Shown here piece by piece: positions 33,984 through 42,923 of a stretch of 64,000 nucleotides of DNA. The translations under genes were made by a program, and so were the position numbers. This stretch comes from Rhodoferax sp. (lineage in GTDB: Bacteria > Pseudomonadota > Gammaproteobacteria > Burkholderiales > Burkholderiaceae_C). The stretch covers positions 558,001 to 622,000 of the forward strand of contig NZ_JADMJN010000002.1 in assembly GCF_018780565.1 (NCBI RefSeq), read 5' to 3'. The first letter of the stretch is position 1. Each line of letters begins with the position of its first letter. The notes under the pieces were generated by a model. That model was not told where the DNA came from. It saw only the letters and a program-made list of their open reading frames with translations, and did not search any database.

Positions 33984-34493
33984 TCAGGACACGGGAATCG
34001 ATTTGGCGCGGTCTGCGCCCTCCTTCGGCAGGCGCACGGTCAACACGCCGTTTCGAAAGCTGGCCTCTGCCTCCTCCACGTTCACGTTGCGCGGCAGCGC
34101 AATGGAGCGTTGAAACATCCCATAGGCGCGCTCCATCACGTGGTAGGTGCTGTCATTGGTTTCGCGCTGAAAGCGCTTTTCGCCACTGAGGTGGAGCATG
34201 TTGCCTTCGATGACGATCTTGCAGTCGTCCTTGTCCAGACCCGGCACCTCCAGCCTCACCACCACGTCCTTGCGTGTCTCCTCCAACTCCCCGGCCAGCA
34301 AGCCCCAGCGTGGCAGCATTGCAAGTTCGCTGCTTCCCTTCTGCTCCTCGTCCTTGCGGTGGGTGAAATGCGTCAGGGCGTCGCTGCTGCGGCTGAGGAG
34401 TTCGCGCCATCCTTCAGAGAGACTTTCCCAAGCGCGACCGATTTCACGGCCAATGTTCTTCCCAGTTTGCTTCAATGAGTTCAGCATGGTCAT
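33984..34493 (-). CDS. Hsp20/alpha-crystallin small heat-shock protein
   Basis: A 169-residue holdase chaperone. The alpha-crystallin domain (about residues 58-160) contains VVVRLEVPGLDKDDCKIVIE, LHLSGEKRF and the conserved end ASFRNGVLTVRLPK. The N-terminal arm is helical and charged. It is the first gene of the chaperone operon. The 83-base upstream gap (34494-34576) must hold the promoter. CTTGATATTTCACAAG at 34553-34568 is an imperfect palindrome there, but it matches no CIRCE or HAIR operator, and I see no clear sigma-32 promoter. Confidence 0.9.
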   Translation of the reverse strand: MTMLNSLKQTGKNIGREIGRAWESLSEGWRELLSRSSDALTHFTHRKDEEQKGSSELAMLPRWGLLAGELEETRKDVVVRLEVPGLDKDDCKIVIEGNMLHLSGEKRFQRETNDSTYHVMERAYGMFQRSIALPRNVNVEEAEASFRNGVLTVRLPKEGADRAKSIPVS

Positions 34494-34576
34494 GTTCCGT
34501 CAGTAAGTTTGAATGAGCTCATGCTCACTCTACGGTGCTTACCCTCTGGCACCTTGATATTTCACAAGCGCCTTGC

Positions 34577-35428
34577 CTATCCTGCTCTGCGAATGGTTGT
34601 GCAGAAGTGTTCGCCGTCCCGACGCCCAAGGTCGAAGGTGGACTGCACGGCGGTCTCGTCGGTGTAATCCCATGCCCCTGCCGGTATCGGCTGTGATGGC
34701 TGAACATAGGTGCGTCCCGGGACATCGGGAATTGAGGGGAATTGCCGGGTGAGAAGGATCAGACTGCACCCCTGTTCCTGCGCCAGATCTTCGGCGGGCA
34801 CATTGCTGACGAGCCCTCCATCCAACAAAATCATGCCGTCACTTCGGACCTGTGGCGTCAACGGTGGTACGCAGGAGGACGCAATCACCAGATCGGCGAG
34901 TGCTTCGGGAGTCTCACATTCCCGAACCGAACGGTACAGGGGCTTGAACCCAATGCGGCTTCCGGTCGAGGAGTGAATTGTCCCGCGCCCCCATATGTCC
35001 ACGCCAAGCGCCAGAGCACCCAGGAGCAGGGCCATCCGCGGAGACGCCCATCCCGGCGGACGGGAAATGAGAACGTTGATTTCCGGACCTTGGTGCAGGC
35101 GTGAGAGTGCGCGCTCGTCGATGCTGCTCAGAATGGCACTTCGGTACATCCCGCCATGCGGGAAGACCGGCTCTTCGCGGAGAAGATTGCGCAGATAAAG
35201 ATTGCGCGCATTGTTGGCAAGTGCTTGTTTGTAACCGGTGAAGCCGTGTTCAAAAGTGCCCGCAAACAAGGCACAGGCGATAGCCGAACCCGCGCTGACA
35301 GCCCGTACTCGCCTGGGTCGCAACTCCAGGGCGGGCGCTACGACCGACCAGAAGCCCGCCTGCCAGAAGCAGCGGTTACCACCCCCGGCGAAAACGACAT
35401 TGTCGAAATTGGCGCTTGATCGTTCCAC
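34577..35428 (-). CDS. Patatin-like phospholipase
   Basis: A 283-residue lipid acyl hydrolase. The oxyanion loop is VVFAGGGNRCFWQAGF (residues about 11-26), the nucleophile serine is in RAVSAGSAIA (family GxSxG with the first Gly replaced by Ala), and the catalytic Asp is in ILLDGGLVSN. It begins with GTG. It is intracellular by composition, with no signal peptide. Its position 83 bases upstream of the chaperone operon on the same strand suggests possible cotranscription. The target lipid is unknown. Confidence 0.85.
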   Translation of the reverse strand: MERSSANFDNVVFAGGGNRCFWQAGFWSVVAPALELRPRRVRAVSAGSAIACALFAGTFEHGFTGYKQALANNARNLYLRNLLREEPVFPHGGMYRSAILSSIDERALSRLHQGPEINVLISRPPGWASPRMALLLGALALGVDIWGRGTIHSSTGSRIGFKPLYRSVRECETPEALADLVIASSCVPPLTPQVRSDGMILLDGGLVSNVPAEDLAQEQGCSLILLTRQFPSIPDVPGRTYVQPSQPIPAGAWDYTDETAVQSTFDLGRRDGEHFCTTIRRAG

Positions 35429-35446
35429 GTGTGCAGTGGGTCGCGC

Positions 35447-35845
35447 TTAGGGCTTCAGGCGCTCGCAGGCATCACGCCGGGGTTGCATCAAGGAAGCATT
35501 TCCCTTGTCCTTGGCCCGCGCTGCCATCAGCTCATGGTGTTGATCCAGATACGATTTGCATTCTTCATAGGACTTCATGGCCCGCATTTTTTTGCGATGC
35601 TCGTTGCGCTCGGCCCAACTCATCATCGCCCACCCGGGTGTGACATCCTTGCCCCACCATGCGGCTGATCTGCGACCCTTTGTTTCGCCCCGCTGCCCTG
35701 CTGGTGCCGATGCAGCAACCGTGGGGCGTGGCGCAGCAGCGTCTGCGCCTGCACCCGGACCAGGTTGTGCTGCTGCTGTGCCGCCAAGCAAGACGATCGG
35801 GAGCAGGATTACCCAAGTTCCCAAAAATTGGCTGAGATGTGTCAT
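35447..35845 (-). CDS. Hypothetical secreted protein
   Basis: A 132-residue protein with a signal peptide (hydrophobic FLGTWVILLPIVLLGG, cleavage after AAA near residue 27), an Ala/Pro-rich linker, and a basic C-terminal domain with two cysteines in EECKSYLDQHH and RDACERLK, likely one disulphide. No family recognised. Start ATG 35845 has GGAGG six bases upstream; the frame continues open to 35905. It ends 18 bases before the patatin gene on the same strand. Confidence 0.6.
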   Translation of the reverse strand: MTHLSQFLGTWVILLPIVLLGGTAAAQPGPGAGADAAAPRPTVAASAPAGQRGETKGRRSAAWWGKDVTPGWAMMSWAERNEHRKKMRAMKSYEECKSYLDQHHELMAARAKDKGNASLMQPRRDACERLKP

Positions 35846-35986
35846 GTCGCCCTCCAGAAGATATGCGTAGAGCATGGTTTGTACTTGGGTGGCGGGACAC
35901 CTCATTGTGAAATGTCAATAACTTGTTGTCGCCGATCTTGAGCGGACTCTGGCCTAAGATGCACGCATGTTCAAAACCCTCAATAG

Positions 35987-36634
35987 ATGGCCATGAAAGC
36001 CCTTGATCTCACCGTGCAACCTGTCCTCTCTGTAGAGGGTTTGTGCTTTCGCTATCCAGAGCGCGAGTTGTTCAAGAACTGGTCGGGGTGCATTCGACCG
36101 GGCCTCACGCTGTTGCTGGGCGGTGATGGCAGCGGCAAGACCAGCCTGTTGCGCTTGCTGGCGGGTGCACTGTCAGCCGATGCGGGCGAGTTGCAGGTTC
36201 ACAGTACGCGATTGCGCGATGACCCCGCTGCTTACCGCCAGCAAGTGTTTTGGGTCGATCCGCGTTCAGAGGCTTTCGAGCAGATTTCACCGGTGGCGTA
36301 TTTCCAGTCCCTGCATGACATTTACCCGAAGTTTGACAAGCAGCGGCTGGGCGAGCTGAGTACCGGCCTGTCTCTGACTGAGCATATGGAGAAGCCAATG
36401 TACATGCTCTCGACCGGGTCCAAGCGCAAGGTCTGGCTGGCAGCAGCCTTTGCATCCGGTGCAAGCGTTACCTTGCTGGATGATCCCTTTGCTGCGCTGG
36501 ACAAGCCTTCCATTCGCTTTGTACGGGAACTGCTGGCAGGTGCGGCGCGTGATCCCTCGCGCGCCTGTTTGCTGGCCCATTACGAGGCGCCGGGCGATGT
36601 TCCGCTGACCGCGGTGATCAAGCTCGACATTTGA
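35987..36634 (+). CDS. Orphan ABC-type ATPase with altered Walker B
   Basis: A 215-residue single ABC ATPase domain. Walker A is GGDGSGKTS (residues 45-53), the signature is LSTGSKRKVW in place of LSGGQ, and the switch His is in CLLAHYEAP. Walker B reads VTLLDDPFAALD, so the catalytic glutamate after the Walker B Asp is replaced by Asp, which usually slows hydrolysis. No permease or binding protein of matching type is adjacent. It resembles the short CcmA-like ATPases. It is followed after 28 bases by a Bug-type binding protein, which belongs to a different transport class. Confidence 0.75.
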   Translation: MAMKALDLTVQPVLSVEGLCFRYPERELFKNWSGCIRPGLTLLLGGDGSGKTSLLRLLAGALSADAGELQVHSTRLRDDPAAYRQQVFWVDPRSEAFEQISPVAYFQSLHDIYPKFDKQRLGELSTGLSLTEHMEKPMYMLSTGSKRKVWLAAAFASGASVTLLDDPFAALDKPSIRFVRELLAGAARDPSRACLLAHYEAPGDVPLTAVIKLDI

Positions 36635-36662
36635 AGCAACATTGACGCAGACAATAGACCCC

Positions 36663-37646
36663 ATGAATTCCAAACAAATGTTTCTCAAAAAGATATTGCC
36701 AATGCTTGTGCTGTCCGGCGCCAGCAGTCTGGTGCTCGGCCAGGTTTGGCCTGCGGCCAAGCCGATTCGCCTGATCGTCGCCTACCCCAGCGGTGGCGTC
36801 AGCGACATCGTCGCCCGAGCGCTGGGTGAGCGCCTTGCCGTGCAATTGGCTACCCCCGTGCTGGTTGACAACCGAGCCGGCGCCAGCGGCAGCATTGGCG
36901 TTGATGCTGTGGCCAAGGCCGCGCCCGATGGGTACACCCTGGGCTTTGCGGCGGTGAGTCCTCTGGTGCTCAATCCGCATTTGAGCAAATCGCCTTTTGA
37001 CCCCCTGAAAGATGTGACGCCCATTGCCAGTGTCATGTATTCGCCGGTGTTGCTGTTGGCGACGTCAGCCACACCCGCCAGGGACTTTCGCGACTTGCTC
37101 GTGGCGGCACAGAGTCGGCCGGGCGCTGTGCGTTGGGCGACCTCGGGTCCTGCCTCGCTGGGTCACCTCATGCTGGTGCAGTTGGCAGCAGGTGCCAAGA
37201 TCGATGTCACGCATGTGCCTTACAAAGGTGGTGGGCAGCAAATCACCGATGCACTCAGTGGCCAGTTCGAGGTCCTGTCCGTTAATACCGGGCCGGCGGT
37301 GATGCAGCATATCAAGGCTGGCAAGCTGCGTGCGTTGGCAGTGGGTGCCCCGTCACGTCTGGATGCAATGCCCCAAGTGCCGACGCTGGCCGAGCTGGGT
37401 TTTGCGCAGGCTAACCTGAACTCGCTGTTCGGTGTGTTTGCGCCGGCTGGCGTGCCCCAGCCGATACTGGACCGGCTCAACACCGAGATCAACAAGGTAC
37501 TGGCATTGCCGGATTTTCGCGCCCGTTTGATTGCCAGTGACAACGTGCCGACTGGCGGGAGTGCGGCGGATTTTTCAAGGCAGATCGCCAGCGAGTTCGA
37601 GAGCAACGCGCGCATCATCAAGACGGCGGGCATCAAAGCTGAGTAG
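36663..37646 (+). CDS. Bug/TctC-type tripartite tricarboxylate transporter binding protein
   Basis: A 327-residue periplasmic binding protein with a signal peptide (residues 1-25, cleavage near VLGQ). The Bug signature is clear: PIRLIVAYPSGGVSDIVAR, VDNRAGASGSIGVDAVAKAAPDGYTLGF and VTHVPYKGGGQQITDALSGQ. ATG 36663 is preferred over a TTG at 36642. The membrane subunits TctA/TctB are absent, as is usual for the many orphan Bug proteins of Burkholderiales, which may serve as sensors. Ligands of the family are carboxylates and other small acids; this one is unknown. Confidence 0.87.
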   Translation: MNSKQMFLKKILPMLVLSGASSLVLGQVWPAAKPIRLIVAYPSGGVSDIVARALGERLAVQLATPVLVDNRAGASGSIGVDAVAKAAPDGYTLGFAAVSPLVLNPHLSKSPFDPLKDVTPIASVMYSPVLLLATSATPARDFRDLLVAAQSRPGAVRWATSGPASLGHLMLVQLAAGAKIDVTHVPYKGGGQQITDALSGQFEVLSVNTGPAVMQHIKAGKLRALAVGAPSRLDAMPQVPTLAELGFAQANLNSLFGVFAPAGVPQPILDRLNTEINKVLALPDFRARLIASDNVPTGGSAADFSRQIASEFESNARIIKTAGIKAE

Positions 37647-37819
37647 GCGGGTGAATGTGCACTGAGTTGCGGGGGCATCGCAATCGCTTGCACCATTGAT
37701 GACCGTTATGCACCAATCTCGTTAGATAAGGGGTAATTACCTATTGCATTTACCTGAATCTCTGGTTTTTGTTTGGCATGAATGATGCTTGAGAGGTGAC
37801 ATCGCAACAGGGAGTCATC

Positions 37820-40123
37820 GTGCATCAAACATCAAAACGCGCGGCACTGAGCAACCCGGATACTGGGTTTCCACCTCGCTTGTCCCAAGCCTTCACACAC
37901 AATACGGCTCTCAGTGCGCTGGAAGAGGCCGCTTCCTTTGGCCGATGGTGGTTTGATTGCGAGACATCGCAGATGGTTTTGTCTGCCTTGGCTGCGTCTT
38001 ACTTGAATGTTGAGACTTTGTGCCACGACCGGTTGGACGGTTGCTTCATCTCTGTCGTGCTGGATGACTTGCTGCCGCTGATTTCGCAGCTGTCAAGCAA
38101 GCCCCTGCAGTCTGGTGGATTCGAATTTCGCGTGATCAGCCCGTTGGACGGTCTGCGCTGGCTGCGCATGACGCACATGCCCGCCGATCCCGACAACCCG
38201 GGCTTGTTGAGTGGCATCCTGGTTGACATCACACCCATCAAGCATGCCATGATGCGTGAGCGACTGGGTTTTGAGTTGACGGAATTTCTGGTGGGCTCCC
38301 ATAGTCTGGGCGACGCCATCACCAATGTCATCCAGTTGATCTGCAGAAATCTGGGTTGGGACTGGGGTGCCTATTGGGCCATGGAGCAGTCCCCGCAAGG
38401 CGCCTCGCGGCTTGTGTGCAAGCACTTTTGGCATCGTCCCGAGCTGGATCTTGGCTCGCTTGGCATGGAAAGCGTCACTTCCTCTCTGGCGCCGGGCGAG
38501 GGCTTGGTTGGCAGCGTTTGGGAAAGCGGGCAGCCCGACTGGGTGGAAGACATGGCAAATGACCTGCGTTTTTCGCAACGCACGAATGACCGCGAGTGCC
38601 GCTTGTGGTCGGGCTATGTTTTTCCAGTCACCTATGTCTCGGCGGATGGCCATCAGCACAATCCAGGCGTTCTGGAGTTCTATAGCTGTCTTTCGCGGCA
38701 GCCCGAGGCTCAACTGCCAAAGCTCTCGGCCACCATAGGTGCGCTTATTGCGCAGATGGCGAAGAGGCTGGACCAACAGGCCACCATTCTTTACCTGGCG
38801 CAGGTCGACGGGCTCACGGGGCTTGTCAATCGCAGCCATTTTTATGAGTTGTTGACTCAGGCTTGCACCGCTTCGGAGAAGGCCAACACCTCATTTGGAT
38901 TGGTGTTCATTGACCTTGATCGCTTTAAACCTATCAACGATGCTTTCGGTCATGAGGCGGGCAACGTTGTGTTGCACGAATTTGCACGGCGTCTGCGCGC
39001 TCTGGCCCCCGCCGGCGCCAGTGTGGGCCGGCTGGGTGGCGATGAATTCGCATTGCTTCTTCCGGGTCAATCCCAGGAGGATATCGCGACCCTGGTTGAG
39101 CAGGTCTTGCAGGCGGCGCGATTGCCATTTGCCTATGAAGGCGTGGAGCTCACGGTTTCTGCCAGTGTCGGTGTGAGTACATTTCCCCAAGGCGGAAAGA
39201 CCTGTCCCGCGCTGCTCCAAAGCGCCGATGCGGCGATGTACCGCATCAAGAACAACGGCCGTAACGGGTGCCACTTCTTTTCCCTCAGCAGTCCCAACGC
39301 ATTGGCCCTGCACCGATCGTCGATCGCCCAGCGTCTGGCGCTGGAGACAGAGCTTCACCATGCCCTGCAGGGGGATGAACTGTTCCTGGCGTATCAGCCA
39401 ATTTTCAACATCCGCAATCAAACGCTGGAAGCCGTGGAGGCGCTGGTTCGGTGGAAGCGCCCCGATGGCACCCTGGTGCCCCCGGATGTTTTCATTCCCA
39501 TTGCAGAGCAAAGTCACCTCATTGTGCAACTTGGAAAATGGGTGGTTTCTCAGGCCTGCCGTGATCTGGCCATACTGCGTGCGGCCAATTTTCAGACCCT
39601 CAAAATTCATGTCAACATGGCGGCCTCGGAGTTCACCAGCAGCACCTTGCCGGATGAGCTGTGCGCTCAGGTCGCCGCGTATGACCTGGACCCGAGCAGT
39701 CTGACGCTGGAGCTCACGGAGGGCATGCTGATGAAGTCGCCTGATCAGGTGATTCCTGTCATGCGTGCATTGCGGCGGCTTGGTTTTGGCATCAGTCTGG
39801 ACGACTTCGGCATGGGGCATTCTTCGCTGGCGCTGCTCAAGAACCTGCCGATTTCTTCCCTCAAGATTGACCGTTCCTTTGTCAGCGATCTGACTCAGCA
39901 GCGCAATGACCGGGCGATCGTGAAAACCATCATTGATCTTGGCTGTCAGATGGATCTTGAGGTCATCGCCGAAGGCGTCGAAGCAGCGCCACAGCTGGCG
40001 ATTCTTCAACAATCCGGCTGCATTCTGATTCAGGGCTATCTGATTGATCGTCCTCTGGCGATCGCCGAGCTGCTGGCCAAGTACCCCGCAGAGCGTCAGC
40101 CGCACGAGTTGCATGCGAATTGA
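37820..40123 (+). CDS. GGDEF/EAL protein with PAS-like and GAF sensor domains
   Basis: A 767-residue cytoplasmic protein. Order: PAS-like region (about residues 30-145), GAF domain (about 155-320, with GEGLVGSVWESGQPDWVED), GGDEF domain (about 330-490) with an intact active site GRLGGDEFALL, and EAL domain (about 510-760) with EALVRW, NMAASEF, ELTEGML, DDFGMGHSS, KIDRSFV and QGYLI, all metal-binding residues present. Both cyclic-di-GMP synthesis and breakdown are therefore possible. GTG 37820 with AGGGAG seven bases upstream is taken as start; GTG 37796 is the alternative. The next gene follows after 26 bases. Confidence 0.9.
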   Translation: MHQTSKRAALSNPDTGFPPRLSQAFTHNTALSALEEAASFGRWWFDCETSQMVLSALAASYLNVETLCHDRLDGCFISVVLDDLLPLISQLSSKPLQSGGFEFRVISPLDGLRWLRMTHMPADPDNPGLLSGILVDITPIKHAMMRERLGFELTEFLVGSHSLGDAITNVIQLICRNLGWDWGAYWAMEQSPQGASRLVCKHFWHRPELDLGSLGMESVTSSLAPGEGLVGSVWESGQPDWVEDMANDLRFSQRTNDRECRLWSGYVFPVTYVSADGHQHNPGVLEFYSCLSRQPEAQLPKLSATIGALIAQMAKRLDQQATILYLAQVDGLTGLVNRSHFYELLTQACTASEKANTSFGLVFIDLDRFKPINDAFGHEAGNVVLHEFARRLRALAPAGASVGRLGGDEFALLLPGQSQEDIATLVEQVLQAARLPFAYEGVELTVSASVGVSTFPQGGKTCPALLQSADAAMYRIKNNGRNGCHFFSLSSPNALALHRSSIAQRLALETELHHALQGDELFLAYQPIFNIRNQTLEAVEALVRWKRPDGTLVPPDVFIPIAEQSHLIVQLGKWVVSQACRDLAILRAANFQTLKIHVNMAASEFTSSTLPDELCAQVAAYDLDPSSLTLELTEGMLMKSPDQVIPVMRALRRLGFGISLDDFGMGHSSLALLKNLPISSLKIDRSFVSDLTQQRNDRAIVKTIIDLGCQMDLEVIAEGVEAAPQLAILQQSGCILIQGYLIDRPLAIAELLAKYPAERQPHELHAN

Positions 40124-40149
40124 TCGAGTTTTACAACAGGGAGAAAATC

Positions 40150-40830
40150 ATGTACTTACCCATTTCTGATCGCCCCAGGCTTGCTGCACCTGCGCCCCCG
40201 GCAGATCCTTCCGGGGAAGAGTTTGCCACCTACATCAACTTGTCGGGTCGGCGGCGGTTTACCTCGCAGCGGGTCGTGCTCTATGCGGTCCTGGCAGCCA
40301 AGCAAGATCCCTTGGCGGTGGACATTGCCACACAGGCGCTCAAGCTGTTTCGGGACGCACACGCCTGCCTGATGAAGGCATGCAATGGCGCGTCAGGTCA
40401 GTTCACCGCCGTCCTGCGGGATGCGTACTTCGGGCCTCCGCTGGGCCATGAAAAGATTCTGGCGTTCATCGACCTGGCCGAGCGTGTGTTGAATGCCATT
40501 GAGTCAGGCTGGCGCCACCAGGCTTCGCTGTTGCTGGATGAACTGATAGAAAGCGCAACCCCCTTGCTGGCCACGCTCAACAGCCTCACTGCCATTTACG
40601 AAGAACAGGCTCGCTGCCATGCCAAGAAAGTTGAGCACCAATTGCTTGAGGCCATGGGCGATATCAAAACCATTTCCAAGCATGCACAGGTGGTGGCAAT
40701 GAATGCGCGCATTGTGGCTGCACGAGCGGGCAGTGCCGGGCGGGAATTCGCGGTTGTCGCCACCGAGCTGATCTCGATTACCAGCCACATCGAGACCATC
40801 CTGGATACGGCGATGGTCAAACCGGCATAG
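40150..40830 (+). CDS. Short soluble MCP-like signalling protein
   Basis: A 226-residue protein without a membrane segment. The N-terminal half (about 25-160) is helical and resembles the ligand region of PilJ/NarX-type receptors. The C-terminal part (about 165-220) has the end of a chemotaxis signalling hairpin: VVAMNARIVAARAGSAGREFAVVATE, matching the MCP consensus with NAxIxAARAGxxGxxFAVVA. It is too short for a normal two-helix signalling tip plus methylation sites. GGGAG precedes ATG 40150. It is probably cotranscribed with the GGDEF/EAL gene. Confidence 0.75.
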   Translation: MYLPISDRPRLAAPAPPADPSGEEFATYINLSGRRRFTSQRVVLYAVLAAKQDPLAVDIATQALKLFRDAHACLMKACNGASGQFTAVLRDAYFGPPLGHEKILAFIDLAERVLNAIESGWRHQASLLLDELIESATPLLATLNSLTAIYEEQARCHAKKVEHQLLEAMGDIKTISKHAQVVAMNARIVAARAGSAGREFAVVATELISITSHIETILDTAMVKPA

Positions 40831-40848
40831 CCTCACCCGACCCGTCAC

Positions 40849-42711
40849 TCAGTTCAAGGGGCGAACGAAAAGCGGATTGAAAGCCTTGTTCTGAATGTCT
40901 GCCAGGGCAGGTGACTGACCTGCCCACAAGACCAAGACCGGTCCTGGCAGGTCCAGCGTGCGCTCCAGGCTGCGGCACAGGTGGTGGCGATCATCGTCCT
41001 CCATCCCCGGCAGTTCGACAAATAGCAGGTAGCAGCGCCGGCAGGAAAACTCGCGAAGGGTTTTGCGCACCAGCCATGCGCGTGCCACGGGCTTGCAGCG
41101 TGCCATGTCGGACTGGAATTCACCGGCTTCGAAATCATTCAGGTCGTGGCGTGTGATGGACTGGAAGAAGGGCGTTTGCGTCAACTCCGCCCACGCGCGG
41201 CCTTCTGCTTCCTCGGCCTGCTTGAGCCTTGCACGCCAGAGCCTGAGCCCTGGCTCATGCAGAGTGCCATCGGTTGCAGGCTGCTCCAGCAGGCTTACTG
41301 CCGCTTGGCACGCCCACCAACGGTTGGCCACGCTGTGGTCAAACAGCTGGTCCAGACAGTCGAGGTGTCGCGGCGGGTCGGTGCCTTTGAGACACTGCGC
41401 CAGGCCCCGCAGGCCGCCGGCATGGGTGGGTGTGATCCGCAAGGCCTGCTCATAGCAGTCGTTCACCTCGGCGTCGGGGTCAAGGCGTCTGCGGAGGTCG
41501 CCCAGTTCGACCATTTCATCGGCATTGTTGTGCTCCATGCTGGCAGCCAGCTGGTCGATGCGAGCGCGCACGCGGCCCAGATAAGCGTGGTGCTGTGTCC
41601 AGCCGGAGGCATTGTCCTGGCACCATTGCCGGTCGAAGTGGTTGAGCCATTTGGCACTGCTGGCGCCCAGTAGGTCCAGTGCAGGGCGGCTGGACCAGAC
41701 CGGCAGATGTTGGCTCACCTCCAGCGCCTGCAGCCGATCGCGCAGCACAGGGTGCGTGTCGTCTGCGTCACTGATTTCCCCCAGCGTCTGGTGCAGGGTT
41801 TCCCGGGCGAAGTCTTCGGGAAGAGGCGTGGTCAGCAGCGTGCGCATAGCGCTGAACGGACCCACGGGCACGGCATGGGTCGCGGCAATGCGCCAGTGCA
41901 GCGGCCAGAATTTGCGGGAAATCCAGACCCCCTTGATGGCGATTTCGGTCAGCGCGGCCGCAGCAACCTCCTTTCCCAGGAGCTGGCCTGCGATCCTGTC
42001 CGCTTCATACTCGTCCTGACGCGCCAGCGCGAAGGTTCTGGCCAGAAAGCGCGGGAAATACCAGCGCAGGAAGGCCTGCGTGGCCACCGCCGCCGGTCCT
42101 TCATCATGGCGCAGCCCTTGCTCAAGCCGGGTCCAACTCAACCGGGTACGGTAAATCCATGCCGCAAACTGGCCATGGTCGCTGCGCAGGTGGCCATACT
42201 CATGAGCCATCACCGCGAGGAAACGCGGCCGGTCCAGCGCCAGCAGCAAAGGCAGGCCGATCGTCAGGTAATTGACTGCGCCGCCAAACAGGCCATAGCG
42301 CGGCAGTTGGGAAATACTGGCGTTAAAACTGCTGTCCAGCAGCACATGGTGCAGGGGCGGGCCTTTGATCTTCCTTCGAATTTGTTCCAGCGCCTCGAAC
42401 AGTGCCGGTGCCTCGGCGGGCGACAGTGCGACACCCTGTGGCGCATCCAGACGGCACCACAAGGCGCGGCTGCTGGTCCACAGCAGACCCGCAGCCGCAA
42501 CGAGCAGCCAGATGTAGCCGGCTTTGAATTCCCCCTGACCGATGGCGTTCACCGTTCCAGCCAGAAGGGCCAACGCCAGTGCCAGGCAGCCGAGCACCCA
42601 GAAGTAGCCCACTGCCGCAAAGACAGCCACGCTGCGGCGGTAGGCGCGGCTGTTGTCGGCACTGGCGTGCTCACTCAGGCGCACAAGATGGATGAAGTCT
42701 GCTCTTTTCAT
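40849..42711 (-). CDS. M48-family metalloprotease with TPR-like C-terminus
   Basis: A 620-residue membrane-bound protease. Two N-terminal transmembrane helices (about residues 25-50 and 60-85) precede the zinc site MAHEYGHLRSDH (HEXXH near residue 175), with the third ligand Glu probably in RQDEYEADRIAG (about 235). The C-terminal half (about 330-620) is helical with TPR-like spacing (ALRITPTHAGGLRGLAQCLK). ATG 42711 is preceded by GGGGAG six bases upstream; GTG 42717 is less likely. It is similar to the HtpX/Ste24 group. It diverges from urtA with a 212-base gap. Confidence 0.85.
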   Translation of the reverse strand: MKRADFIHLVRLSEHASADNSRAYRRSVAVFAAVGYFWVLGCLALALALLAGTVNAIGQGEFKAGYIWLLVAAAGLLWTSSRALWCRLDAPQGVALSPAEAPALFEALEQIRRKIKGPPLHHVLLDSSFNASISQLPRYGLFGGAVNYLTIGLPLLLALDRPRFLAVMAHEYGHLRSDHGQFAAWIYRTRLSWTRLEQGLRHDEGPAAVATQAFLRWYFPRFLARTFALARQDEYEADRIAGQLLGKEVAAAALTEIAIKGVWISRKFWPLHWRIAATHAVPVGPFSAMRTLLTTPLPEDFARETLHQTLGEISDADDTHPVLRDRLQALEVSQHLPVWSSRPALDLLGASSAKWLNHFDRQWCQDNASGWTQHHAYLGRVRARIDQLAASMEHNNADEMVELGDLRRRLDPDAEVNDCYEQALRITPTHAGGLRGLAQCLKGTDPPRHLDCLDQLFDHSVANRWWACQAAVSLLEQPATDGTLHEPGLRLWRARLKQAEEAEGRAWAELTQTPFFQSITRHDLNDFEAGEFQSDMARCKPVARAWLVRKTLREFSCRRCYLLFVELPGMEDDDRHHLCRSLERTLDLPGPVLVLWAGQSPALADIQNKAFNPLFVRPLN

Positions 42712-42923
42712 TGGCACTCCCCGGTCTGTTGGCTATCTTAGCCATGAATAGGCCGTCTGCGTGGTTCAAAGCGGCGCAGGCTGGGCGCCAACCCTCATAC
42801 GCCACTCGGCGTATTTTCACTTTTCCCGTGCGTCCCTACAGTCAAGCCATCGTTTTGCAAAAGCCGGCCCCGGAAGGCTCAGCACAACGAAATGGTTTCT
42901 TTTTACCTACCGGAGTAGCACAC

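Noticed and set aside
34553..34568. CIRCE or HAIR operator before hsp20
   Set aside because: The imperfect palindrome is shorter than either operator and lacks their conserved arms.
42718..42923. Guanidine (ykkC) or other riboswitch before urtA
   Set aside because: Searched by eye for the conserved ykkC words and stems; none are present in the 206 bases.
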